A DNA stretch of 64,000 nucleotides from Anseranas semipalmata (GCA_013399115.1 VXAA01000162.1:287789-351788); one strand, 5' to 3'; counted from the stretch's first letter, positions 11,878 to 22,308 are shown. Notes: a model not told the origin generated them from the letters alone. Program-made: numbers and translations.

Positions 11878-13310
11878 GTCAGAAAACACAGCTTTACCTA
11901 GTTTGTACTGACACTTTCCAGCAAGCAAACAGCCATGTCCCATAGCACGCTCCACCTCTTGGAGCTGGCATCATGTGGCCTGTGAGGGCATCGTACTCAT
12001 CCCAGCGTGCAGGAAACTCGACTGGCTGCGCTCTTGGGGTGAGAACACGGAGGAAAAGATGTTATTTCAGTCCATACATGGTGCAATGAACAAGCAGTGA
12101 GCATGAAACATACCCACTGGGTTGCCAGTATGAGCCTGGGTCAGGCTGACCTCAGACAGTTTTAGAAATGCCCTTTTCTGCCCTAGCACTTGAGGCATCC
12201 AGTGCTGTATCACTGCTTCTTGTCCCACACCAGAAGAAAGGTCTGGGAGGTAACTGTGCTGTGGAATGGAGATGTTTAACTATTAGATCTGGAAAGCTGA
12301 ACTGACTGTGTTCCCGTATTGCTGGCATTTGACAATGTAAAGTACCAACCGGGCACATGATAAATATCTAATGTGCTTGTATCAGCTCCTACAGCTGTAT
12401 AGTACCAACAGGAATCAAAAGCTTGGAAAGCTAAGTCAAAATCAAACACTAGCCTTCAGTTTAGCATTTTCCATGATTATTCTATAGAAATGAACCTGTT
12501 ACCTCCAACTCTTTGCCTTCAGAGGAACAACTTTCCTAATGGAGAATTACACTGCTAGGAAATACCCAGGAAGCTCTGACAAACATTTCGTTGCAGTCCC
12601 GACAAGCAGCCTTATGAGGAGACACCTGACACGAGTTGTCCCAGCAGCCATTTCAGTCACTTCAGAGGTGGCACATGCAGAGGAGCGCTCCCACAGAAGG
12701 ATCCTCAAGCAGCGCGAGCCCTCCTGCAGCACTGCAGCAGTGCTGGTTTGGCTCCACAGACTTTGCTTAGAGTAAAACCAGTGACTGTGGAACAAAAACG
12801 CGAATGTTTCCAGCTGAAACTGCATCACTTCGATTCTAGTTTGTGGGAAAAAGCTGCAAAAGTTTGCTCGAAAGTGAGTCTACTGTCTTTAAATGAGTCT
12901 GCCATTAGCACAAACGCTGGGATGGTGGCTCCAGCAACCCCTAAGGATCAGTGCTCCTGCTCTGTCCACAGCATGAGGTAGGCAGCACCCAGGGACGACT
13001 GTTGTGTCCCTGCACAACAGCTCTGGCTCAGCTTGAAAAATCACAGCTGGGGCTTGAGCCCTGCCCTTGGTAGGAGATGCAGCATTTCCAGTTGGGGAAT
13101 ACCCCCTAGTACCGCACACTGCATCACAGCAAAGCCTCAGGGGGCAATAAAGAAAATTGCCCATGCCTTCCAACAGGGGATGTGGCAGCTGCTCCTCCTC
13201 CAGTGTCTGTAGGCTCCGAGCCACCACGGCTCACCTTGTCCGGGGCTGGTGAGGCGAGGGCTGACCCACTGGTGCCCAGCCTGCTGCAGGAGCCATGGTC
13301 CTGCACGTCA

Positions 13311-13395
13311 CAGCATGGCACAGCACGGCACAGCATGGCATGGCATGGCACAACATGGCATGGCATGGCAAGGCAGGCACGGCATGGCACGGCAC
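13311..13395. repeat. GGCAT/GGCAC pentamer minisatellite
   Basis: About sixteen tandem copies of a five-base unit, mostly GGCAT or GGCAC with AGCAT/ACCAT variants. Confidence 0.85.
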
Positions 13396-15212
13396 AGCCG
13401 CTGCACAGCCACGCTCTGCATGGCTTGTTTTTTTCAAGCAGACTTCTGAGAAAACATCTGCTGTGCCCCCAACCTGCACCAGAGCTGAAGATCAAAATAA
13501 AGAGCTTTTGTCTTTTTATTAAGCATTTTAGTAAACGTGACTATTACATTCATATTATATTTCCCTGTTTTGTACAAACACGTTTAAGTCAGCACTAAGA
13601 GGATTACATTTATGGCGCACCAATCTCTGCTCAAATGGGCTGACTAAAGAAACTCTTGTTAAACAGTGTTTTCTCTAATGCCTGTTGCTTTTCTTCCTTG
13701 CCTTAGTGCTCAGACATCTATCCAGGCTCCCTAAATCCACCCTCCTCGTAAGCTTTCAGATCAAGACTCTTCCCCCTCCGCCCCCCTCCGGATCCTTTAA
13801 TACAGCTGAAGATGAACATTAGCGCTTGGTTCAACTGCACTGGAAAGGGAAAGGGCAGATTCATCAAAATCTTTATACCTCCATAGAAAAATGTAGCCTT
13901 TTGCCTTTCCTCGAGTGAATGCCTTTTCTAGAGGGTATTCATTAGGGGTTCGGTCTGTTTTTGCAGACAGCTCCACAGATGTTGACATTTTTTTTCTTCG
14001 CTGGGTTAAGACGCCTTCTATAGGCTTTCATTCTTCATTTGTTACTTCTTTATTATCCAAGAGGGGGGGCTCTTTTTTTTTCTTTTTTTTTTTTTTTTTC
14101 CTTTTTCCTTTCCCCCTGAGGAGTTGACTCGGCTCTCTGAAGAGAGCAGTGGTAGCCAGCCTCATTATTATCTCGGGCCCTTTTTCATCACCCCGGCAGG
14201 CCGGCCGGGGCCGCGGGGCCATTGTGGCGGAGCAGCAGGTAGCTGTGGCACGGCAGGGTCAGCGCCGCGGCCGCCGCGGTGCCTTTGTGCACCCGCCTCG
14301 TGCTGCCGGCCCCTCGGGCCCGCGGTGGGAAAGGTCAGGAGCACGCCACCGCGCCGTACCTGGGCTTTTGTCCTGGCCGCTGGTGAGAACTTGGGGAAAT
14401 AGTTCATTGGACAGCAATCGCCAGACTTCGGGGGGGAAAAATAAAATTTGTAAATAATATAATATATATATATATAATATAATAAAAATAAAAATAAATT
14501 AAAAGAAAAAAAGCAGAGGAGGGAAGGCAGAGGGGATGACATGCTGGCAGGGCTGGTGGTGGTACTGCTGGGCATGGTTGGTCCCAGTGGTGCCACCATT
14601 GCCTGCAAAAAGCAAACTGGACAGTGCTGCTGTGTGCCAGTGCCTGTCCACCATGTGCTGCTCGGGGAGCCACGGGGCTGGCGTGGGGTGCTGGGCTCAA
14701 GGTCGGGACCTTCGGGCACCAAGCTAGCCGGTTCTGTGTGGTGAGCACTGCAAAGACAGCGACTGGGCTCAGCGCGGGGCTTGGTGCAAACAGCTCCGCT
14801 CCTCGCACCCCGCTGCCGAGACCAGCCGCATCGCGCTTCTCCCACCACCCTCACCTGCAAACCCGCACCAGCCAAACGCTCCGTGGCCAGGGCCAGCAAG
14901 CGTCCCCGTATCGGCACCCCAGTTCCCGAAGGAAATGTATTGTGTGTCTACAGTGTCTTTCTCCAAAAATATTGCCAGGAAGGACACAGGTACCAGCAAA
15001 GGCATCATAATCCAAGTGGCACTTCAGGACCTGCCTTAACGAAACGCGGAGGTAACAGTTCCAGCCTATTCACAGATGGGCTCATTGTGTCGCTGTGCCG
15101 CCACAGGCCATGCATTATCTCAGGGAAAAGAATAGCCCCCGCTCAAAGAGCCTCCCTGCCCTGTTCCCACACCGCCCCTGAATGACCGGCCCCAGGCCCA
15201 TGGGGGCTGCCT
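13396..15212. other. Intergenic sequence with an AT-rich island
   Basis: 13480-14060 is AT-richer and non-repetitive, with an AATAAA word at 13496 on the plus strand; it could be a conserved element or the end of an unseen transcript. A polypyrimidine tract lies at 14072-14120 and an (AT)n-like tract at 14453-14512. No coding gene is seen. Confidence 0.45.
14453..14512. repeat. AT-rich simple sequence
   Basis: AATAAT/ATATAT and AAATAA words without interruption by G or C, next to a purine-rich tract. Confidence 0.8.
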
Positions 15213-15468
15213 GGATGCGCTCCCCCGGTGGGTGCGGGCAGCGGGGCCACGCGGAGGCTGCAGGGATCTTTATCCCGCCGCCCAGGAGAGCACCAGCGTC
15301 CTGCTGGCAGAAATTTGTCTGCAAATTTCCCCTCATTGAAGGGAGCGAGGGGGTCTGCAGGACACGGGCTGATATGAGAACTCCATTACAGCTGGGGCAG
15401 GCGGCACGGGGAGATGGAGGCAGCTTGCAGGGAGCTGCTCCAGCCCTTAACCTCTCCCCGGGAGCCTG
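15213..15468. repeat. Non-coding direct repeat, copy B1
   Basis: Partner of 4476-4730 in the same orientation. The 128 bases 15219-15346 are identical to 4482-4609, including the dyad at 15310-15329. The later half differs at scattered sites and by one extra base. Such an abrupt change from perfect identity to moderate divergence suggests local gene conversion or very strong constraint on the first half. Confidence 0.85.
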
Positions 15469-16394
15469 ATGAGGTGATGCTGTAATTGCTGCGTTGGCCT
15501 CTGCCAGGGCACGGCAGCTCCGCTGTGAGTCTCAGCGGTGCCGCTGTGCCGGGCGTTGCAGCCTGGGACCCTGAGCTCTCCCGCCCAGCCCCAGAAGGGA
15601 AGGGAGAAGGGAATATTGATGGCACACTTAAGACCCCCACCATCGCGTTCAGCCCTGACCATTATGCTAAAAGCTCCTGGCACGTTACCTTTTTATCATC
15701 ACTTCAGCAGGACGGCTCACATTATCTTTACACATCATCCCCGGGGAAATAGCGCTAATAGATGTGTGATCTCAGGCAGGTGACTTTTGTCATCGCTCAT
15801 GCCGGAGGAGCTAGAAGCAAGACGAGAGCTGGCCAGCCCTCGCTCCCCAGCACGGATCACGCAGGGGTGACGCTGGACTTGTCCTGCATCAATTAGGTGA
15901 CCGGGGGCCTGGTGGCACCAGTGGGGTCCCAAGCACAAGGTCTGGTCCCAACCACCAGTGCCTTAGGGCGCTCTCCTTGCTGGACTCCACGTTTCCCCCT
16001 ATGCAGGTACCAGTCCCCCCTGCCCCTGCAGCACAGCGTTTCACCTCCGCAAAGTCTCAGCCACAGCCACAGCCACAGGCAGCTTTTCTAAACAAGCCGA
16101 GTGACGGCATCCCTCGCTGCGCCTGCTCTTTCCCATTCCTGTTTGTTTGTCTCAGCCTTTGTCCTCCCCGGGCGCCGCGAGGCCAGCCCGCGCTCACACG
16201 CACCCAGTGGCATTAGCGATGCAAAGGAGCCCCAGCAGCGTTCGCACGAACATTGCGAGCGCTGGGGTTTATAACCCAGAAAATCTGGGCTCTAAAGGGC
16301 TCTCCCTCACGGGGGAAGGAGGCGTTCCGCCCTGCCCAGGGCGACTTTTATGCCATTGTGCCTTTTCAGCATTGCATTAAGGCAGCCAAAGAAG
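15469..16394. other. Spacer between elements B1 and B2
   Basis: No gene. It includes an (AGCCAC)n run near 16056-16078 and two abutting dyads at 16265-16289: GGGTT-TAT-AACCC, then CCCAGA-AAA-TCTGGG, sharing the CCC. Confidence 0.45.
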
Positions 16395-16576
16395 GGGGAT
16401 TTTTAATGGTTCCACGGGAACAAAGCAGGAACATTCGGCCCAACTTCATTACAGAATCATCTGAAACGCTTGAGGAGCGTTTCCCACTAATTATCATAAA
16501 TAGCCGAAAAAAATCTTTCACTCCAAAAGCAGGTTCCATCTGCCCCTCTGTGTTTTCTCACCTCCACTTCAAACAG
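16395..16576. repeat. Diverged duplicated non-coding element, copy B2
   Basis: Partner of 5512-5690. The palindrome at 16464-16482 reads AAACGCT-TGAGG-AGCGTTT. Compared with copy A2, the T of the left arm has become C and the matching A of the right arm has become G, so the dyad was kept by paired changes. Confidence 0.75.
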
Positions 16577-19260
16577 CACGGCAGTGCCCCCGCACAAAGG
16601 GGAGACTCCATCTCCGCTCCCCTCTCACACGGGCGCTCTAAAGAAATACAAACAGGCAGCAGATTAACATAACTTGTTTGCACCTTAAACAAATAGGCAG
16701 CTTCCGCCCCTCCGGCTCTCCCGTTGCCCCGAGGGAGGATGTGCCGGTTGCTTTGCCTCGCCCTTGCTCTCATGCCCAAATCCTGCACGGAGCATGGGCT
16801 AGTCCTCGTGCCTGGGCATCCTCTCGCTGCCCCAGCTGTGCTGCGGGCAGCTCAGGCTCCGGCAGGGATGCCAAGGACAACGGTGCCGGTGCCAGCAGCA
16901 CACGCACGTGCTGGGTGGGCACACGGGACAGGAGCACAGGGAGGAAGCTGTGGCTGCGGCGGGGGCAGGCTCCCAGCAGCAGCAGCAGGACTTGCCCACA
17001 GGGGCCAGGGTTATTTTGCAATTCCCCCCACGCAGGTGTTTGTTGCCCCCCTTCCTGCCAGCCGCAAGAAAGGGCTGTTGCTTGAGGGCCCCCTTCCTGC
17101 ACGCTGGGGTCCCCAGCGCTCTGCTGAGAGGACTGAGGCAGGTGGCAGGGGCAGGCCACCGCACCCACAGTGATGGGACAAGGAGACTGCGGGACCCGCG
17201 TCTCATCTGCACAGTGGGAACAGCGCCAGCGAGGGCTGTGGGGCGCCCAGGCTGTGCTGGGGACCCGCGGGCCCAGCATTGCTTGGGGACACACACGGTG
17301 TCCAGTCTCTGCTTCTAACTGCTCATCGCCTGTGGTTAGCAAGGAGGACCTCAGGCAGTCGCAGCAATTAGGAAGAGGTTTACAGGCCCGCAAGCAGCCT
17401 GGAGATGCTACACTGGGATGCTCACCACTTTTTTTCCAGTATAAGAACCAGAAGCATCAGGTGCAAAGTGCAGAGAGCAGGAGGAGAGCAAAGGGCGGTG
17501 CTGCTGCATTGTGCTGCTGATGCTCAAATCTTTCCTGAGTTCAGGAAAAACAGAGAACTTCACGGAAGAAAAATTCCTCAGGAGCTGCCCAGTGCTCCTG
17601 CAGAACATCCCCAGGGTGGGGATTGCGGCAGCCCCTGCGTGCCATTGCCAGAGCCTGGCTGGGAGATGGAGGGAGCTGCCTGATGCCTGCGAGCCGGTGG
17701 AGCCAGCCCTGTATTTTCCTTGCAAATTGGAAATCAATCACAGCAGGAAATTCCCCCGCTGAGAACCTCTGGCTGTTGATATTTTGCAGTGCTCAGAGGT
17801 GTTCTGGGCACTTAGGAAGACACGGCCCTGGCAGGGCATTAGGTGGTAGAAGATCATAGAGGTGGCTGTAGGGATGCTGGCCGTTCGGCTTGCAGCAGAG
17901 CAGGGCCGTGCCGCTGTCGGACCCACGGACCCAGCTGTGCTCCGCAAAGAGGGGCCCGGTGTGCTCCGGAGCGAACACCTCCAGCCTGACCCTGGCTTAT
18001 TAATAACAAGTAATTAATAGGAGAGCGGACGTGCCTTGTGTCTCTGAAGACCTTTTAAGATGTGATTATGTTGTGCTAATCTCACCCCCAAGTACTTCCC
18101 TGTTTAGCCTGCACCGGGCCATTAAATATCCACAAAGCCAGAGGAGCAGCCCCCTACCAACCCCACGGGAGGTGCTTGGGGTCTGCTCCCCGGCAGCCGG
18201 CCCCGCTTTCAAACCCTCTAAATCAAGTACGAAGCTGGGCCCATATGGGCTGCCAGGAAAAACACTCCCTTCCCCTCATCTGCATCTCATTACCTCCGCA
18301 GTGCCAGGCTCCGGAGCCGCTCGCTCCGTCCCGCGCAGATGTGCTGCCCCGCACTCACCTCCCATATTTCACAGCCATCATCGGGACTTCAAGGAGCTGC
18401 TGAGCAGCCGTAACACTGCACAGGCTTAGCAGAGGCGTGTATCCAGGTCCCTAGCACACAGCCACGGGCACGCACCCTAATGGAAAGCACCGTTCCCCCT
18501 CCCTTGCTCTTGTACAATGTCAGTGAGAAGCTGCTGCTCCTGGCTACCCGCTGCCTTCCAAGTCCCCAAGCTCCTCAGGCTCCTGCTGGTGGCGGTGGCA
18601 GGGAAGCTGTTTCTGTGCCAAACGGCAGGCGGTGGCCGGCCTCCAGGCTGGCTCTGCGAGGGGAGGGCTTGCTACGGGGAGCGGCTGCGGCCGCTGAGCT
18701 GGTGCTGAGGGTGCCTCGCAGACCTCGGCTGTCCCAGCCCACGGGCACATGGAGCGGCAGGGACGTAGCGGTGCCAGGGCTGGCTGTGCTGTGGCACAGC
18801 ACCGGCATCAGCCGCAGGGCTGTCAGGGATAGAGCTTTCTCGTGAACGTGTCAGAAAACCTGCAGGAACAGATGCTGTTGCTTAAGTTTGGCACTTGCCT
18901 CCCCTGGCCCTAGCTGCAGCACGTCAGGGACAGGTTCAGCTGAAGCCTCTCCCTGTGAACACAGCGTCTGTCTGTGTTCACATGGCACCCTTCCAGGGGG
19001 CCAGGGCAGGCAGAATCTTGAAGAGGTTCCAGGGGCACAAGATTTAGAAATTGCATCTCCATTTTCTCACCATGCTGCTGCCTGCAGGAGTGCGTGCGGC
19101 CCGGCTCCCACCCCAGCCTCTGGCAGCCGGCGCTGGCTGGGGACCACGCGCTCCAGCGAGTGATGGAAAAACCCCACTGGAGGTGACGGCGAGGACAGCC
19201 CTGGGATGAAAACACTCCTCTGGTCAGCCCTTCAGTGCATGTCAGAGCCGCAGGGAAGGC
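16577..19260. other. Intergenic sequence downstream of the novel LRR gene
   Basis: No gene is recognised. 17990-18140 is an AT-rich island with TTAATAA and TAATTAATAG homeodomain-like words. 17690-17760 contains a similar short island. The rest is GC-rich unique sequence. Confidence 0.5.
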
Positions 19261-19266
19261 TTTAAT
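19261..19266 (-). terminator. Candidate poly(A) signal of the novel LRR gene
   Basis: ATTAAA on the minus strand about 410 bases past the stop codon. I saw no AATAAA between it and the stop codon. Confidence 0.4.
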
Positions 19267-19677
19267 ATCAGCAAGGAGGGAGCCGAGACAGAGCGGGGAA
19301 GAGGTCAGCGCGTTCTGGTGGGCATACTGCCATTGGCGCGTCCTGCAGCGCCAGGCTGGCAAGCAGCCGGGCTGGGCAGGATGCCCCGCACCTTGCAGGC
19401 ACCTGACGGGGATTTGGGCAGGACCCCGCCAGCCCACGGCCCGAGCCCTGAGGTAGGAACCCTGCGGGCAGACCCAATGAGGCCCCAGCTGGCTCGGGAG
19501 CAGGGTCTCCAGCATCTCAGTGTGGTGCCCCAGGGCCACTGCTCGCTCTTCTGGCCCCGATGGCCTCGCGTGGCCGTGGGCAGGCGATGGCAGCCACTGC
19601 CTGTGTCGGGATGCCACCTAGTGTCGCTTGGCAGAAGGTCCCACCAAGCAGTGACACGGTGCACAGGCTCCTCAGGC

Positions 19678-22308
19678 TCACAGCATCTCCAGAGGCCACC
19701 TGGGAGGCACCCCGAAACCACCTGGGTCCTGTGACACCTGCCCCTGGGGGACTGTCCCCCACCAATGCCTCTCTGCAGCCCGGCGTGGGTGCACAGCGGC
19801 CGATACTCTGACGCTCAGCAGCCTCACAGGTGGCATGGCCTGGCCGAGGCCACGGGCAGTGTGGTGGAGGAGAAGGGCGAGCTTCACCCCCAGCAGCACG
19901 GCGCCCACCTGCAGCACCAGCACAGCCAGCCCCAGGGTGAGGGAGACGCGGCAGAGCCACGGGCTGGGCCTCAGGGAGAAGCCCCTGGGGTGATGTCCAC
20001 CAGGGGCCATGGGTGGGGAGGCTGGCTGGGGGCTTGTGTAGCCTTCCAGTGAGGGTACAGGGGGTGCTGGCCTGTCCGTGGGTGCCAGAAAAGCAGGAGA
20101 CACTTGTCTGGTAGCTGCCCGTGTGGTGGTTGGCATCAGTGGGATGGTGGGAGCTAGAGTGGACAGAGCAGGCTCTGGGCTGTTGGCCTCAGGAGGCTGT
20201 AGGCTTATGATTGCTGGAGCTGAAGAGAGGCTGAAGGCTTCCTGTGGCACAGCTGGTGATGGGGTGCTGATGGAAGCCTTGGGTAACGAGGTTGATGATG
20301 GAGTAGTGATGGAGGTCTTGGGCAGCACAGTTGGTGATAGGGTGGTGATGGAAGCCTTGTGTAGCACAGGTGGTGGTGGAGTGGTAATGGAGGCCTCAGG
20401 CAGCACAACTGGTGATGGGGTGGTGACAGAGGTCTTGGGCAGCACAGCTGGTGATGGAGTGGTGATGGAGGTCTTGGGTAGCACAGTTGGTGAAGGTGTG
20501 GTAATGGAGGTCTTGGGCAGCACGGCTGGTGGTGGGGTGGTGACAGAGGTCTTGGACAGCACATCTGGTGAGGGGGTGGTGATGGAGGTCTTGAGCAGCA
20601 CTGTTGGTGATAGGGTGGTGATGGAGGTCTTGGACAGCACAACTGGTGGTGCGGTTGTGATGGAGGCTTCCTGTGTCACAGCTGATGATGGGGTGGTGAT
20701 GGAGGCTTTAGACATCATGGTTGGTGATGGAGCAGTGATGAAAGCCTCTGTTGGTATGGTTGGCAACATGGAGGAGTTGGCCACAGGCAATGGTGTGGTT
20801 GGCGGTGCCATAGCAGGAAAGGTCACCAATGTCAGCATGGTCTGTTCTTCAGTGGGCAAGGTTCCAGGCGACAGCAAGGTTGACATCCTTTGTGATGATA
20901 CAGGGGTGAATGGCAGAGATGGGGTGAAAGAAACTGAAGGAGGCAAAGTAGCCAGACAAATTAACTGGTCGTCCCTCAGTGATGTCACTGCTTGCCCTGC
21001 CAGGTGGGGTGGAGTCTTGCATGACACTTGGGTGGACAATTTAACTTTCTCACTGTTGCCCTGGATCCAGCTGTGCAGGTAACAGAGGTTGCAGTCACAT
21101 CTCCATGGGTTCCCACTCAGATACACTGAGCTGAGCCTCGTCAGGGGGTCCAGGAGTCCTCGGGGGACACTCTCTAGTTGGTTCTTTCGAAGATTGAGGG
21201 TTTTCAGATTTGGGAGAGGAGCAAAGACTTTATCATCCAGAGCAGAGAGCTGATTTGTGTCCAGCTGGAGGTCCGAGAGCTTGCTGAGCCCAATGAATAC
21301 TCCTCGTGGCAGGGCTGCTAGCTGATTGTGGGACAAGATGAGTTTGCCAAGAGATGTGAGGTTGACAAAGATGCCATCTGGAAGTGTGGCTAAACTGTTC
21401 CTGCCCAAGTCCAGCTCCCACAGGTGTGGCATGGTGTCAAAAAGGCAGCAGGGAAGCTCCATAATGTGGTTTGAACCTAGAGTCAGCAGCTTCAGTTTGT
21501 TTAAACCAAAAAAGCCCTGGGGTGGGAGAACCCTAATGAGGTTGTTGTCCAAGAGGAGTTTTTCCAGGTGAGCCAGGCTCCTCAGAAGCATCGGTGGCAG
21601 CATCCTGAGCCTGTTCCTCTGGAGGCTGAGCTCCAGCAGCCCCTGCTGACCATCCAGCAGCCCCTCTGGGAGGTCCTGCAACTCATTCTCATACAGCCGG
21701 AGGACTTGCAGCTGGGGAAGTTTGCTGAAGACATCTCCAGGCAGAGCTGTGATCCTGTTTCTAGCCAGGTCCAAAAATGTTAGATTGGCAAGAGAATCAA
21801 AAATACCTTCTGGAAGAGAAGAGATTGCATTGATGTGCAGGGAGAGCTCTCCCAAATTCTCCAGCCCTTCAAATAGGCCTTTGGGAATGTGGCTGATGTG
21901 GCTGTCTCTCAGCTCCAGCCTCTGCAAGCTTGGGAGGTTCTGGAAAGTGCCCACAGCCAGTTCTTCTAATGAGGCACCAGAGATCTCCAAATCCCTCAGT
22001 TTCTCCAAACTGTCAAAGGCTCCAGGTTCAACTGTCTCGATCTTGTTGCCAATAAACAAAATCTTGATCAGGTTGGGCATGTACCTGAAGGCACCTTTCC
22101 TTATAGCAGTGATGCTTGTTTGCACAAAGATCATCTCAGAAATGAAGGGCTTTGCAATCTTTGGGACCTCTTTGACATCATTTTTTGTCCCTCTGTAGAC
22201 CTCCTGGTAGTCCTTGGGCATTTCATATGGATCTTCTCCCAGGGATTGATCTTGGCATTTATGGGGATGGAAGAAGAGGATGAAAAGGAAAAGGAAATGC
22301 TGATACAT
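19678..22308 (-). CDS. CPN2-like transmembrane LRR protein with mucin stalk
   Basis: The 876-residue frame is unbroken. Residues 1-18 form a hydrophobic signal peptide. Residues 20-50 replace the usual N-terminal LRR cysteine cap with a polar segment holding Y28, Y34 and Y38 among acidic residues. About thirteen to fourteen 24-residue LRRs fill 55-395. A C-terminal cap follows with C404, C406, C430 and C451. Residues 455-785 are rich in Ser, Thr and Pro and include thirteen 13-residue repeats (522-690). A membrane span lies at about 788-814, then a basic, Pro-containing tail of about 60 residues. An acceptor CAG ends 4 bases before the ATG, which supports this start. The LRRs resemble CPN2 most (FVQTSITAIRKGAF; LRDLEISG). 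I infer a type I surface glycoprotein. GPIb-alpha has the same layout but lies elsewhere in mammals, so orthology is not claimed. The ligand is unknown. Confidence 0.85.
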   Translation of the reverse strand: MYQHFLFLFILFFHPHKCQDQSLGEDPYEMPKDYQEVYRGTKNDVKEVPKIAKPFISEMIFVQTSITAIRKGAFRYMPNLIKILFIGNKIETVEPGAFDSLEKLRDLEISGASLEELAVGTFQNLPSLQRLELRDSHISHIPKGLFEGLENLGELSLHINAISSLPEGIFDSLANLTFLDLARNRITALPGDVFSKLPQLQVLRLYENELQDLPEGLLDGQQGLLELSLQRNRLRMLPPMLLRSLAHLEKLLLDNNLIRVLPPQGFFGLNKLKLLTLGSNHIMELPCCLFDTMPHLWELDLGRNSLATLPDGIFVNLTSLGKLILSHNQLAALPRGVFIGLSKLSDLQLDTNQLSALDDKVFAPLPNLKTLNLRKNQLESVPRGLLDPLTRLSSVYLSGNPWRCDCNLCYLHSWIQGNSEKVKLSTQVSCKTPPHLAGQAVTSLRDDQLICLATLPPSVSFTPSLPFTPVSSQRMSTLLSPGTLPTEEQTMLTLVTFPAMAPPTTPLPVANSSMLPTIPTEAFITAPSPTMMSKASITTPSSAVTQEASITTAPPVVLSKTSITTLSPTVLLKTSITTPSPDVLSKTSVTTPPPAVLPKTSITTPSPTVLPKTSITTPSPAVLPKTSVTTPSPVVLPEASITTPPPPVLHKASITTLSPTVLPKTSITTPSSTSLPKASISTPSPAVPQEAFSLSSAPAIISLQPPEANSPEPALSTLAPTIPLMPTTTRAATRQVSPAFLAPTDRPAPPVPSLEGYTSPQPASPPMAPGGHHPRGFSLRPSPWLCRVSLTLGLAVLVLQVGAVLLGVKLALLLHHTARGLGQAMPPVRLLSVRVSAAVHPRRAAERHWWGTVPQGQVSQDPGGFGVPPRWPLEML
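20239..20745 (-). repeat. 39-base tandem repeat encoding the mucin stalk
   Basis: Thirteen in-frame copies of a 39-base unit, with no length change between copies, encode units such as TSITTPSPTVLPK. Copies at the ends are more diverged (for example AFITAPSPTMMSK) than those in the middle, as expected of an array that turns over by unequal exchange. Thr, Ser and Pro content suggests dense O-glycosylation. The reverse strand also stays open, giving a repetitive antisense frame that is only a shadow. Confidence 0.95.

Larger units (their letters stand above)
8861..13310. other. Intergenic sequence with simple repeats and AT islands
   Basis: No gene is recognised. AT-richer islands at 9640-9735 (with CAATTAAT at 9683-9690), 10360-10620 and 12000-12560 may be regulatory. 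Simple repeats are listed separately. A perfect 8-base-arm dyad CAGCACTG-CAG-CAGTGCTG lies at 12727-12745. Confidence 0.5.

Noticed and set aside
12727..12745. Hairpin CAGCACTG-CAG-CAGTGCTG as a microRNA
   Set aside because: The stem is only 8 bases with a 3-base loop and the flanks do not pair, so it is not a precursor-like fold.
20078..21082. 334-codon repetitive plus-strand frame
   Set aside because: It is the antisense of the 39-base mucin array. Its Gly/Val/Met-rich repeats mirror the array, and it has no signal or known fold.
19678..22308. Naming the novel LRR gene GP1BA
   Set aside because: Domain layout and repeat length are similar, but the LRRs resemble CPN2, the mammalian GP1BA lies in an unrelated neighbourhood, and the N-terminal cap and tail differ. 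Orthology is not supported.
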